Shown here: piece by piece, positions 5,917-15,200 of the stretch
Layout: each line of letters starts with the position of its first letter
Position numbering within the stretch: position 1 is the first letter of the stretch
Virus record (IMG/VR): IMGVR_UViG_3300029787_000124
Location: 1-39,889 of that record
Strand: one strand, 5' to 3'
Source of the DNA: a virus
DNA length: 39,889 bases
Translations under genes and position numbers: made by a program
The notes under the pieces: model-generated
The model's database searches: none
What the model was told of the DNA's origin: nothing
Seen by the model: the letters and a program-made list of their open reading frames with translations, nothing else

Positions 5917-8658
5917 TTAGCTTGGATTTGTAACCCCTGAATTTTTAAAAGTTAAATTTAAATCAATTTTCTTGCCTGTCTTTTTGCTCGTAACTCTAAT
6001 TTTGAAGGTCTTGTTCCAGCAAGATTGTTCGTTTGTCTGAGCGCCCAGAATGTTGTCTGATGGCGGAATCTGTATGTCCCCTGGTGCATTTACCTGCTGG
6101 TCAAGTGCAACCTGATTGAAACTAGGTTCAACATAAATAAATCTTCGGCCGGGCTTTGTGAATGTTGGTTTTTCCCTCTCAAAAGTAAATAACTCCTGTC
6201 TCAGGAATATCTGACCCTCATTATTCACCATTTCTATTTCAAAAATGTATGTTGGGTTCGAAACGTTGTCGTGGACATCCACTGCTCTAGCGCAGTAATA
6301 ATACTTCCTGTTTGGCACGATAGTGTCTTGGTAGTATCCTGGAACACCCACATCCGGATCAATTTCGATGAACTCGTTATTAAAGTCACGATACGAGGTG
6401 GGCTTTTCGCTTATCCTGAACAGTTGATACTTGTTAACTGGGTCATCGGATGAGAATGCTATCTTGAGACCATCTTCAGTGATTTCTTCAAATGTCTTAC
6501 TAACCTCTGTTTGAGCGAAGTATAGATCTTCGAAGTAGGCAGCATCCGAATCTTGAATCTGCACCGGCCTGTCTTCAAATTCGCCTGTGTGGGCGTTGAG
6601 CAGGATCTTGATGTTTCTGTCGTTCCCCTTTATAGGATAGAAAGACAGGTTTGGAGAAACGGGTGGCTTATCCATCATCATAACATGAAGGCCAGCGTCA
6701 CCCATTCCGTACGGTGCCAAGATGACCTTGATGGACATTTCGTTGACAACTCCCTTGATCAATGTTGTCTGGCCTGGATAGACGAGGGATCTTCTCGGAT
6801 ATGTATATTGGTTTCCATATACAATAACCATTTTCTTAAGATCATACCGATACCTCTGGCCATACTTGATTTGTGAATCATAGTAAGTCGGCATTGGACC
6901 TGTAATCGGTGGCTTCTCAATTCTCGGGGAAATAAAGAATCTTTGAACGAGTGTGCCTACGTCATCGTCGTCGTCGACTCTGTATTTCTCAACAACATAC
7001 ATCAATGTTTCTGCGTGACAAATCTTGTTATTGAATATCTCTTCTAGTGAGCGCTTAAACGAACTTATCAAAGAGCCGGGGAAGCCACCAGGGAAATAGG
7101 TGGCCATAGTCTGGTCCATTGACAGTGCTACATCTGGTGGGTTTTCAAAAAGAGTTGGGAGATCTTTTCCAAGATAGTCTCTCAAGAAATTGACTGGCAC
7201 CTGACTGAGGAGGCCCAGACCCTTGTTTTGCATGAATCGAACAAAATTAACCACATCATTCAGGCCGTTCGCAAGAATGTCTCCCAGATCCAAAAGTATC
7301 GGTAGTCGAGCTGGGTCAGTCGGCGCGTCGTAGTCAAAATCTGATAAGTCGCTGACATCATTAAGTCGCTTGAGCCTCGTGGCGAACTCTGGTGTAGGTA
7401 AAAAGCCCTGAACATAGTAAGCAAACACAGCGGCTGTCTGTAATACGTCAATGAAAGGTGCCGTATCCGGGTTGGTGGACATTGCCATCAATAGGCCAGC
7501 TGGACCTTGGGCGGAGTCCGTGTCATCTCCGATTACAAGCTTATTATAAAATGGAATCTTGTTGAGATCGAGTGCGTCGGGGTCGAGAATGGGCAGATCG
7601 GATCTGACAACAGCCAGGTCACCATTGACTGCCTTGATGCTATCCTTCATATCTTCACTCATGGTTTCAATAGCTGCAGCCATTCCATCAGAGTACAAAT
7701 TGTAGTAAACCCCAATGTTACTTTCGGACATACCTGCGGTGGACGTCTGGAACCAATCAACTGGACCATTAGCTGTTTGGGCCCTAACGATTGCTGGGAA
7801 GGTAGTGAACTGGCCACCAAACTGTATGGCTGTGACATGACCCGGCTCGAAGGGCAGGTCTGTCTCATTTCTCAACTCTATCTGCAAATAATAGGAGTTG
7901 GGAATTAAATATTCTTCCACTCTAGGATCTGCGATGACATCTTCATAGTCTGGATTGGAGTTGATATAGAAGTTGTAAACCGCCTCTACGCCAGTTAAAA
8001 CACCCGATCTTTCTCTGATAGTCTTTTTTCTAGGTAGTAAGAAATGTCTAGACGTATGATCAGCGAAAGTCTTGTTCTCGAAGTTCAATAGATTGAGGAG
8101 ACCTGGATAGGAATACTGGTTGCCATTGACTATATCGGTAACTGTGACATTAGGAGTTGAGAGGTCAAAATCACCCACATAATCAACGATATTATCAATG
8201 AACCACTGTGATCCATTACCCAACGTATTGTCGGCAGATGGGTACTGATCCCAAGTAAAAGGAGCAAACGTCAGCATTATGTCTGTGTCACCCGGGAGAA
8301 ACGTCGGGTCGAAAACAAGATTACGGCCGTAATTGTTTCCTTCTAGTTGATACCGCAGGGCCCCAATTCCATTAGGGTCTTGGTCAACTGCACCTACGTT
8401 GCCGCCAGCTTTTAGTACTTCTAAGGCCGAGGCGTAGTTGTATAATGTTTCACCCTTAGTACTAAGGTATCGTGTGTAATACGAACCCAGCACACCACGC
8501 AATGGGTCCTCAATCCCCCAGTTGTCCCTAAGCATTGGGTGGAAGTTGACTGGATTTCCAACAATCTCAGCGTTGTTTGTGTTCACGCCTCTGTTTTTAA
8601 TGCCAATCAAATTGTTGTCAACAATTAGTAATCTATCTTTATAGCTATCATCTTGCAT
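5917..8658 (-). CDS. large virion protein with C-terminal Fn3-like domain (913 aa)
   Basis: A large protein without membrane segments or enzyme motifs. Residues about 731-812 look like a fibronectin type III-type beta sandwich: strand-like KYQLFRIS, then the G-strand region PNRKYYYCARAVDVHDNVSNPTY. The final residues form another beta-rich patch (KTFKIRVTSKKTG ... LNLTFKN). The N-terminal two thirds contain long acidic and aromatic stretches and Asn/Asp-rich loops. It is sandwiched between the 900-aa and 308-aa structural genes with 3-bp and 40-bp gaps. Fn3-like domains are common in tail proteins that touch the cell surface. The attachment or baseplate-periphery role is inferred from this and from position. 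Confidence 0.78.
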   Translation of the reverse strand: MQDDSYKDRLLIVDNNLIGIKNRGVNTNNAEIVGNPVNFHPMLRDNWGIEDPLRGVLGSYYTRYLSTKGETLYNYASALEVLKAGGNVGAVDQDPNGIGALRYQLEGNNYGRNLVFDPTFLPGDTDIMLTFAPFTWDQYPSADNTLGNGSQWFIDNIVDYVGDFDLSTPNVTVTDIVNGNQYSYPGLLNLLNFENKTFADHTSRHFLLPRKKTIRERSGVLTGVEAVYNFYINSNPDYEDVIADPRVEEYLIPNSYYLQIELRNETDLPFEPGHVTAIQFGGQFTTFPAIVRAQTANGPVDWFQTSTAGMSESNIGVYYNLYSDGMAAAIETMSEDMKDSIKAVNGDLAVVRSDLPILDPDALDLNKIPFYNKLVIGDDTDSAQGPAGLLMAMSTNPDTAPFIDVLQTAAVFAYYVQGFLPTPEFATRLKRLNDVSDLSDFDYDAPTDPARLPILLDLGDILANGLNDVVNFVRFMQNKGLGLLSQVPVNFLRDYLGKDLPTLFENPPDVALSMDQTMATYFPGGFPGSLISSFKRSLEEIFNNKICHAETLMYVVEKYRVDDDDDVGTLVQRFFISPRIEKPPITGPMPTYYDSQIKYGQRYRYDLKKMVIVYGNQYTYPRRSLVYPGQTTLIKGVVNEMSIKVILAPYGMGDAGLHVMMMDKPPVSPNLSFYPIKGNDRNIKILLNAHTGEFEDRPVQIQDSDAAYFEDLYFAQTEVSKTFEEITEDGLKIAFSSDDPVNKYQLFRISEKPTSYRDFNNEFIEIDPDVGVPGYYQDTIVPNRKYYYCARAVDVHDNVSNPTYIFEIEMVNNEGQIFLRQELFTFEREKPTFTKPGRRFIYVEPSFNQVALDQQVNAPGDIQIPPSDNILGAQTNEQSCWNKTFKIRVTSKKTGKKIDLNLTFKNSGVTNPS

Positions 8659-8661
8659 TTA

Positions 8662-11364
8662 TCAATAACCCAACCCGGTCGGTGGCCTGCTAGTAATTAG
8701 CTGCACTGCGGGATTTTGTTGAGCTGGTGCTTGAGCCGTCGTCGACGCAGCGGCGCGCGTCGTGCTTGTTGTGGAAGCAACCGGTACATTTTTTGAATAT
8801 AGTATATTAACGTTGTCCAGATTGAGATTGATATCTGGGGACTGATTTTGCAACCTCTGTCTGGCGCGCTCAGCCACAACTGTGGGAGCAACTGCAGCAG
8901 ATGCAGGGGCAAGCTTCTGAGGTGTCCCAATCACAAACATGCTAGACATCGGCTGAAGATTCAAGACATCAGGGACGCCCAGGGCACTGGAGACCTTGAC
9001 CATCTTACACACCATAGGCTGGTTTCTGGCACTCTTGGCATCAAGGATATCAGGTGTTAACACATTCCAGTTCTGCTGTGTTATACCCTTCTTAGTATCA
9101 TAAGAGGCCAAGTATTGCACCTGAACGACCGAATTGAAATTAACGGCGTTTGAAAGTGCCGAACCAGATGCAAGAACGGTAGAATCTTCTCTTAGTTTCT
9201 GAAGTGCTGGTGATCCCTGGAGTGATTCAGCTTCAACGATGCGAGTAGGACGCTTAAACGACGTTACCGTTCGTTCAATAAAAGATTGTACAAGGGGCGC
9301 GCTGAGAACTCTGTCCTTCTTAGGATTGGGGACATTTGAACTCTTTGAGCCAGAAGTTGGTATGTTAGCCTTGTCTTCGTAAATAAAATCAGAAGTCTCC
9401 GACAGAAATTCTGCTGCATCAATGATATCTCGGGCCATCGCTCTTGATGGTGTGTTGACGACCTCTCGAAGTGGCACGCGCTGAGGAGCAACGTTAACAT
9501 TCAACGTGCTTAAAACATTCTTTGTTGTAGTGGCTGGCTTCTCTTTTTTGTTTAAGTCCAATACATTTCTCTTCTGTGTGTTACTTTGTATTAGTGGTAG
9601 TGCCAGGCTCGTTGGAGCATTCAGCTTAGCCATACTAAATCTTGTGGGGTTGGGCGTCAAATTAATTGACTGCGCCGACAGGAATCCGAACGGGTTCAAA
9701 GCAGTCGCTTGAGTATTGACGATTTCATATTTCGACACCTCTTGTCTTGCACGAGATTTGTAATTGTCAAACGTGATTGTAGGCACGGACACGCTTGAAG
9801 GCTCGATGTCGTTGTCGATAATGCTTAGACCAAAATCTCTAGTGCCAGTAAAGGTATACTTGTTAACAAAAGATTTGCGTGCTGTGAGAATCCCATCTTT
9901 CTTGGAAATGTACATTGCAGAATTGATATTAAACGTATCGGTCTTTTTGGCTTGCTTGTTGCGTATGGATTCCAGCTTAGCAACAAAATCACTGATAGTC
10001 TTGATAAACAACTGCTTGTCTTCATCATAGTTTGGATTAAACCTGTTAACCAACGCAAGTAGATTTTTTCTCCAGAACTTTTGCGAGAACTTGTTAAATG
10101 GCTGAGTGCCAAAGATCGTTGATACTGCGGCAAGATACTCGATTACTACAGCGTCATAAACAGCCTGACTATCTGCGATATCTTGGACATCGTTAATCTT
10201 CTGCATCTGATTGGTTATCCTGGTGATTAGGTCGTTAAGCATTTCTCCTGTCTTATCTTCTACAATCACCTCAGCTTTATATTCAGCTGCGCCTGAGTTC
10301 ACCTCTGTTGTGGTGTTGTCAGTAAAGAATATCTCAACCAAGTCTGTGTTCTCGGTGGTGTTGGCCACAATAGAGCAGTTGTTGTTTAAATTTGCAACTG
10401 TCTGCATTGTGTTCGCCTCTTCAAGGCCACACTTCGTGGATTTGCCTGTAGTCAGTGCGTTTCCGCCAATATCTCTGTCAGATATCTTTTGGTAAATTAC
10501 AACGTCTTTAATAATAACGGTCGACAACAATGTTTCGTTGTTCTTGATAAGGCCGCCATATTTGCTAACATTTTCAGCGAACGCCTGCCGATTAAACGTG
10601 AATGAACCATTGACGTCTCCAGAAGGCACACGCGATAAGGTTGCCGGAGAAAAATACGGCGCTGCGCTCTTTTCAAACTTATAGTTCAGAGAGTTGGCGG
10701 CTTTTATAACTCGCAGGTCTTTCAACCGCACGTTAAGAACAGTTCTCGGAGTTACATCAGGGTGCTGTTCCAACACATGCGCATTGCCTGCCATAAATTG
10801 ATTATTGTGAAGGTGCACAGATCCAGGCCAGACTGTATCTTTGGTGCCATAGCCCTCAACTGTCTCATCCAAAGTATAAACTGTTGCATTAATGGGAGTT
10901 ACATCATTGGCGATGATCGTCTCTTTTGTCACATTTCCAATGATAAAAGCATTGTTTACTTCGATATACGAGCACACCAAGACATAAAGCTGTTGTGATT
11001 TTTCTAGAACAAACCTCTTTCTGTTCAAATAGCTGTACACACTGTTGCTTTTCTCTGCCGTGGCTTTGAGTGTAAACATGTCAGTCGTTGGACGCAGGTT
11101 AAAACGATTTTTACCATTTCCCCTGATAACCCTGAGAAGTTCTGATTGTGAGCTGCTTAGTGAATCAATTTCTGTCTTGTTGTCGGAGAAATAAATAAAG
11201 TTGCCAAAGCTGGTGGCGCCGGGGGTGGATCCATCTTCGATCACTTTTTCATTCGACACACCCAATACAACAACATACTGGCCCTCGTCGTTTACATCAA
11301 ACCTAATATCTTGGATGCTTGCAAAGGGAATTGATCTTTCATATGGACCGAGAGAAATTGACAT
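8662..11364 (-). CDS. large virion protein with Ser/Thr/Ala-rich C-terminal tail (900 aa)
   Basis: I place the start at the ATG at 11364 (MSISLGPYERSIPF), which overlaps the upstream stop as TAATG and has AGGAG eight bases before it; a TTG two codons earlier has no such support. The N-terminal ~150 residues are beta-rich. The middle has a helical, lysine-rich section (near KKTDTFNINSAMYISKKDG). No catalytic motif is visible. The last ~39 residues (8665-8781) are low-complexity: VASTTSTTRAAASTTAQAPA, ending in TSRPPTGLGY. This tail resembles the end of the 2936-aa protein two genes upstream. Its place in the operon makes a baseplate or fibre role likely; the exact function is unknown. Confidence 0.78.
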   Translation of the reverse strand: MSISLGPYERSIPFASIQDIRFDVNDEGQYVVVLGVSNEKVIEDGSTPGATSFGNFIYFSDNKTEIDSLSSSQSELLRVIRGNGKNRFNLRPTTDMFTLKATAEKSNSVYSYLNRKRFVLEKSQQLYVLVCSYIEVNNAFIIGNVTKETIIANDVTPINATVYTLDETVEGYGTKDTVWPGSVHLHNNQFMAGNAHVLEQHPDVTPRTVLNVRLKDLRVIKAANSLNYKFEKSAAPYFSPATLSRVPSGDVNGSFTFNRQAFAENVSKYGGLIKNNETLLSTVIIKDVVIYQKISDRDIGGNALTTGKSTKCGLEEANTMQTVANLNNNCSIVANTTENTDLVEIFFTDNTTTEVNSGAAEYKAEVIVEDKTGEMLNDLITRITNQMQKINDVQDIADSQAVYDAVVIEYLAAVSTIFGTQPFNKFSQKFWRKNLLALVNRFNPNYDEDKQLFIKTISDFVAKLESIRNKQAKKTDTFNINSAMYISKKDGILTARKSFVNKYTFTGTRDFGLSIIDNDIEPSSVSVPTITFDNYKSRARQEVSKYEIVNTQATALNPFGFLSAQSINLTPNPTRFSMAKLNAPTSLALPLIQSNTQKRNVLDLNKKEKPATTTKNVLSTLNVNVAPQRVPLREVVNTPSRAMARDIIDAAEFLSETSDFIYEDKANIPTSGSKSSNVPNPKKDRVLSAPLVQSFIERTVTSFKRPTRIVEAESLQGSPALQKLREDSTVLASGSALSNAVNFNSVVQVQYLASYDTKKGITQQNWNVLTPDILDAKSARNQPMVCKMVKVSSALGVPDVLNLQPMSSMFVIGTPQKLAPASAAVAPTVVAERARQRLQNQSPDINLNLDNVNILYSKNVPVASTTSTTRAAASTTAQAPAQQNPAVQLITSRPPTGLGY

Positions 11365-12281
11365 TAACAAGGCTCCTCATTGTTGGTTGAATACAAATCT
11401 CTATTCAACCTAACTCTTGCTGCACTCGTGCGGACGGCGTCTTCATTAATATTTAGTTCCTCAAGAACTTCGTCCGGAATATCTGAGTCAGTTACAATGT
11501 TCATAAAGTATTCAATGTTATTAACTGTTGGAGCAATAAACTCAGTGGGACTTTCAGGTGTGAAGCTTAATTGTGTGTACTCATCGGAAGTAGAGCCCGA
11601 TAGGAACACCTCAAACTCAAAGTTTTCTTTCTCGAACGGAGTGTTTTCCTCTTGCAATTCTACCATCAGATAATTCTCTTTTAAAGCCAGGAATATATTG
11701 GTTCCATCAAGATGTTGGGTTATGGACTCATCAGTCAAATCACCAAACTCGTAAAAGGTTTCATAATCAATAGTTATATCAATTTGAGGAATCGGTTGAA
11801 TATAGTCATCTTCGTTCAAAGTACGGCCCGAAACTGACGCTGTTGGATTCGACAGCAGCTCTAGCTGCCACGCAGGAGCACTTTGTTCATTCAGGGATGA
11901 TCTGCCAAGCGGGTATGCATCAAGCTTGCCCTTGTCGCCGTATGGCTGCTGCTGATATATCTCCACATACTCTGCCGGATCAGAAGTTTGTCCACCGATG
12001 GTGCTATTAAAAGACGAGGAAACATTGTCAATAAACCTGCTGACTCTTGTCTCAGCACCTTCTCGGGTGGGGATCGCTCTCAACTTAGGGGTGTCGCTCT
12101 GAATTCTACCCTCTGCACTATTTTGAGTCTCCTCGAATCCGGAGCCGCTGACATCATACAGCACATCATCGTCAAAAAATGCATAGTATGTTGGGTTGAG
12201 CTGGCCGGCTGCGAGCCTGTCTTTGCCATAGTTGGTAAGCTTTACCTCTAGTACATCCTCTTTTTTATTGAAAAATTCCAT
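11364..12281 (-). CDS. conserved phage structural protein, LT-x-x-G-x-x-RLA-x-G type (305 aa)
   Basis: The N-terminus MEFFNKKEDVLEVKLTNYGK, then RLAAGQ and AFFDDDVLYD, recalls a structural family found in various phages and is paralogous to the start of the 308-aa protein at 4950-5876. The rest is strikingly acidic (many Glu/Asp, for example EENTPFEKENFEFEVFLSG), ends NNEEPC with a terminal cysteine, and has no membrane or enzyme signature. Both its start and stop are in TAATG overlaps, so it is tightly coupled between the 2936-aa giant and the 900-aa protein. That suggests the three are made in fixed proportion and assemble together. The specific role is unknown. Confidence 0.8.
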   Translation of the reverse strand: MEFFNKKEDVLEVKLTNYGKDRLAAGQLNPTYYAFFDDDVLYDVSGSGFEETQNSAEGRIQSDTPKLRAIPTREGAETRVSRFIDNVSSSFNSTIGGQTSDPAEYVEIYQQQPYGDKGKLDAYPLGRSSLNEQSAPAWQLELLSNPTASVSGRTLNEDDYIQPIPQIDITIDYETFYEFGDLTDESITQHLDGTNIFLALKENYLMVELQEENTPFEKENFEFEVFLSGSTSDEYTQLSFTPESPTEFIAPTVNNIEYFMNIVTDSDIPDEVLEELNINEDAVRTSAARVRLNRDLYSTNNEEPC

Positions 12282-15200
12282 TAGTAGCCACCTCCTCTGC
12301 TACCACCACCGCCGCGTCGGGTCCTTGTTGTCCTTGGCGCAGCTGTAACCTGAGCAGTCGTGGTTGTCGTTGGCGCTGTTGGGGCCGCGGGCGCGGCCGG
12401 AGTTACAGGTGCTGCGGTAGTTGCGGTGGCCGCTCTTGCAGGCGCTGCTCTTGTAGTTGCTGGTTCCGACGTCACAGGGGCCCTGCTAGTGGTTGACGCT
12501 ATGGGGGCCCTGCTAGTGGTTGGCTGTGGCGGTGTGGCTGACCGTGTAGATGTCGGAGTAATCCCAGTTGGATCTGACGGATCAAGAAGATCCTGCGATG
12601 CGTACTGTACAGTTTCGTCCATCTTGACCAGCTCGACCAGTGAGAAGTAATCGTACGGCCAGTTGTATGAGTAGTTACCAATCTCATCTGGTAGAGCAGA
12701 AGTATCTTCTGTGACAAGCGATCTTCTAAACTTGTTATACGAGCTGGCGCCGCGCTTCTTAACCTTGAACACAAGCCACTCAATATTCTCTGAGTTGTTG
12801 ATAAGCAGGTCAAGAACCTGCTGGTCATCGATAACAACCTCTTTCTGTTGGAAACTTTCTCCAATGCTTGGTGGCAAGTTCTGCCACATATCAGTAATGT
12901 CTTTACTGGAGACAGCTTGCGAGAACTCGAAACCATACATAAGGATTGGATCTACTGTCTCATTCAGAACAAAATCAAATCGTGGCGGGAAGATATATTT
13001 CTCCATGAGCGCCGTGATAGCGGCAAGACGACCATTATCCTCTTGGACTGGGAAGAACTTTCTGCGGTTGTTAACTGTCTTGAACGGAATTGCGACCACC
13101 GCCTCTTCGAGTAGGTTTGCCTGCTTTGGCTGGCCAATTCTTGCTGGCCTACCGGTCTCAAAACCAACAAGTCGGGCAAGGTCTTTGAAACCAGCTGTTT
13201 CTGCGCCTTCGCGGATCTTCATGAAGATGCCCTCGTTATCTGCTGTTGGAGCTGTACCATACTGGTGCCACATGCCGTTAATCTTAATGTCGGCAGAGCT
13301 GGAAAGATCTGGGCCAACAAAACTTGCAGTTGGGGCTGTATATGAAACATTTGCAAAGTTAAGCACAGGTGTCTCGAATTTAGACTGAATCAACCATACC
13401 TTTTTCTGCTCGACAGTATTCTCTGGGACTTCCGTAAAGAAGTCTGTCAGGTTTATCGAATCTCCAATGTTCATTGTGCACTGATCAATCACATCATACG
13501 GATACTCTGTGGTGAAGCTAATCGATGTGTTTGCAAGAATCTCATCCAGTGTTGGACGTCCTGTAGTCGGTGCGACAAAAGTATAATCCACTGTGCCGCG
13601 ACCATGATAATAAGATGGAACAACGTGGTTGAACGATGCAGTCTGAGTAGTTCCTGGGGCTTCGCCTTGACCCAGTGGATATCCGAAGGCTGACTCTCGG
13701 GCATATAGATCAAACGAGTCACGGTCAACTTTCAAGTCTGCATCCAACGTGCGGAACATATCAATCCTCATTCGGTAAGTGCTACCACTTTCCACCGTGC
13801 CAAACTGGTCTTCTCGATTGGAGCGGAAACTTGCAAGGCCATCCATGAAGAAGTTAGTAGTTTCACACAAGAAGTTATCGATAGCCAATTCATAAAGTCT
13901 CTTACCGTTGTTGATTTTAATAAAATCTAGGCCGATCGCGCCGGCACCGATGGTGGAGAGCGCATGGTTTGGAAGCGCATCAGAACCTGACGAAACTCCA
14001 GTATCAAACATCGCGCCGGATCCGGAAAGACGCCCAGTATCCATGAATGCCAACGGTCGCTGCAGCGTTTCAAAAGGCAGTTTTTGGACTAGGTATCCAT
14101 TGTTCTCACCAAGGGTCGGGTCGTTGCCCTTTGGATTAAGCATTTCTCTATATTGGACCGTCCCCTCTGGTAGTGGAGAAATAGCACCACTGCAGATTGG
14201 CGGAGATAGAGTGCCCTTAACTGTGCTAGCATCGCTACCTGTGTTAACCAGTACATAGTTGCTAACCGCAAGACCACTCTTGATTGTATTATACATGATT
14301 CCTGGTGCATACAGGGGTTCCAGGAATGTGCGCAAGACCATTTCGCGACCTGTCGAGCCGCCAACGCCGGCGATCTCAATGTATTGCCCATAGGATTGCG
14401 ATAGGATGGTTGCAAGCTCCACGGTTCTCTCAGCTGGGTAGAATCCCTTGTACGGCAAGAACTTAGTGATTGCATTGCAACGAAGCGAGACCTTATCTCT
14501 CTTGATCTTAAGGGGTGCGGAGCGCTGGTCGTTAAGATCCTCGTCGATAACCGAGAAGTATTTTAAGAAGTCTGCATTTGTATATGTCTTATAGAAGTTT
14601 TCCTTTGAGCTATCAGGGAGCGCTGCACCGGTCAAGCTAAAGATATTATCAATTTCTGCCAGGAAATCACTAGACTGATCGTCAACATAAGTTGCTATCA
14701 GTTCACTTATACGGAACTCTGGTACGATAGAGTGGTCTTTTCCTGCCAAGGCAATCCTGTCAGCATATGAAGTGTAGTTTTGATGAGGCGCTTTACCAGA
14801 TTGATCACCGGCTTGCCAAAGAGCGTCCCCAGCATAAACCAATGGTGACTGGCTGACCCGAGGATCCGTGGCGCTGGAGCTTCCTGCAGGGACGAGGGCG
14901 GCGTAAGTGGCAGCGGCCTTGATGTTGGCATGCTTTGTGTCGCCGTCGACTTCGAACAATGTAGCATAGCGCGAATAATGGTTCAGAAGTTCGCCGGCGC
15001 CTAAGCCAGTGGCGAACGGGGCGGAGGTCTGGGATCCCGTTGGAACGGTTCCTAATTCAGTTGTAAAGAACAAACGAGCATCTAGGGTGAAAACAGATGC
15101 TGACTCAACATTCACTCCCTGGGAGCTAATCAGGCCAGGGAACCCGGAAATGCCGGATCTTGCTATGCGTGGCCCTATCAAGCTGCGCTGAGTGCGGTCA

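Noticed and set aside
12711-13388. 225-aa plus-strand open frame inside the giant gene
   Set aside because: It is fully antisense to a strongly supported gene, lacks a ribosome site and has no recognisable motif; long antisense frames are expected opposite a GC-balanced long gene.
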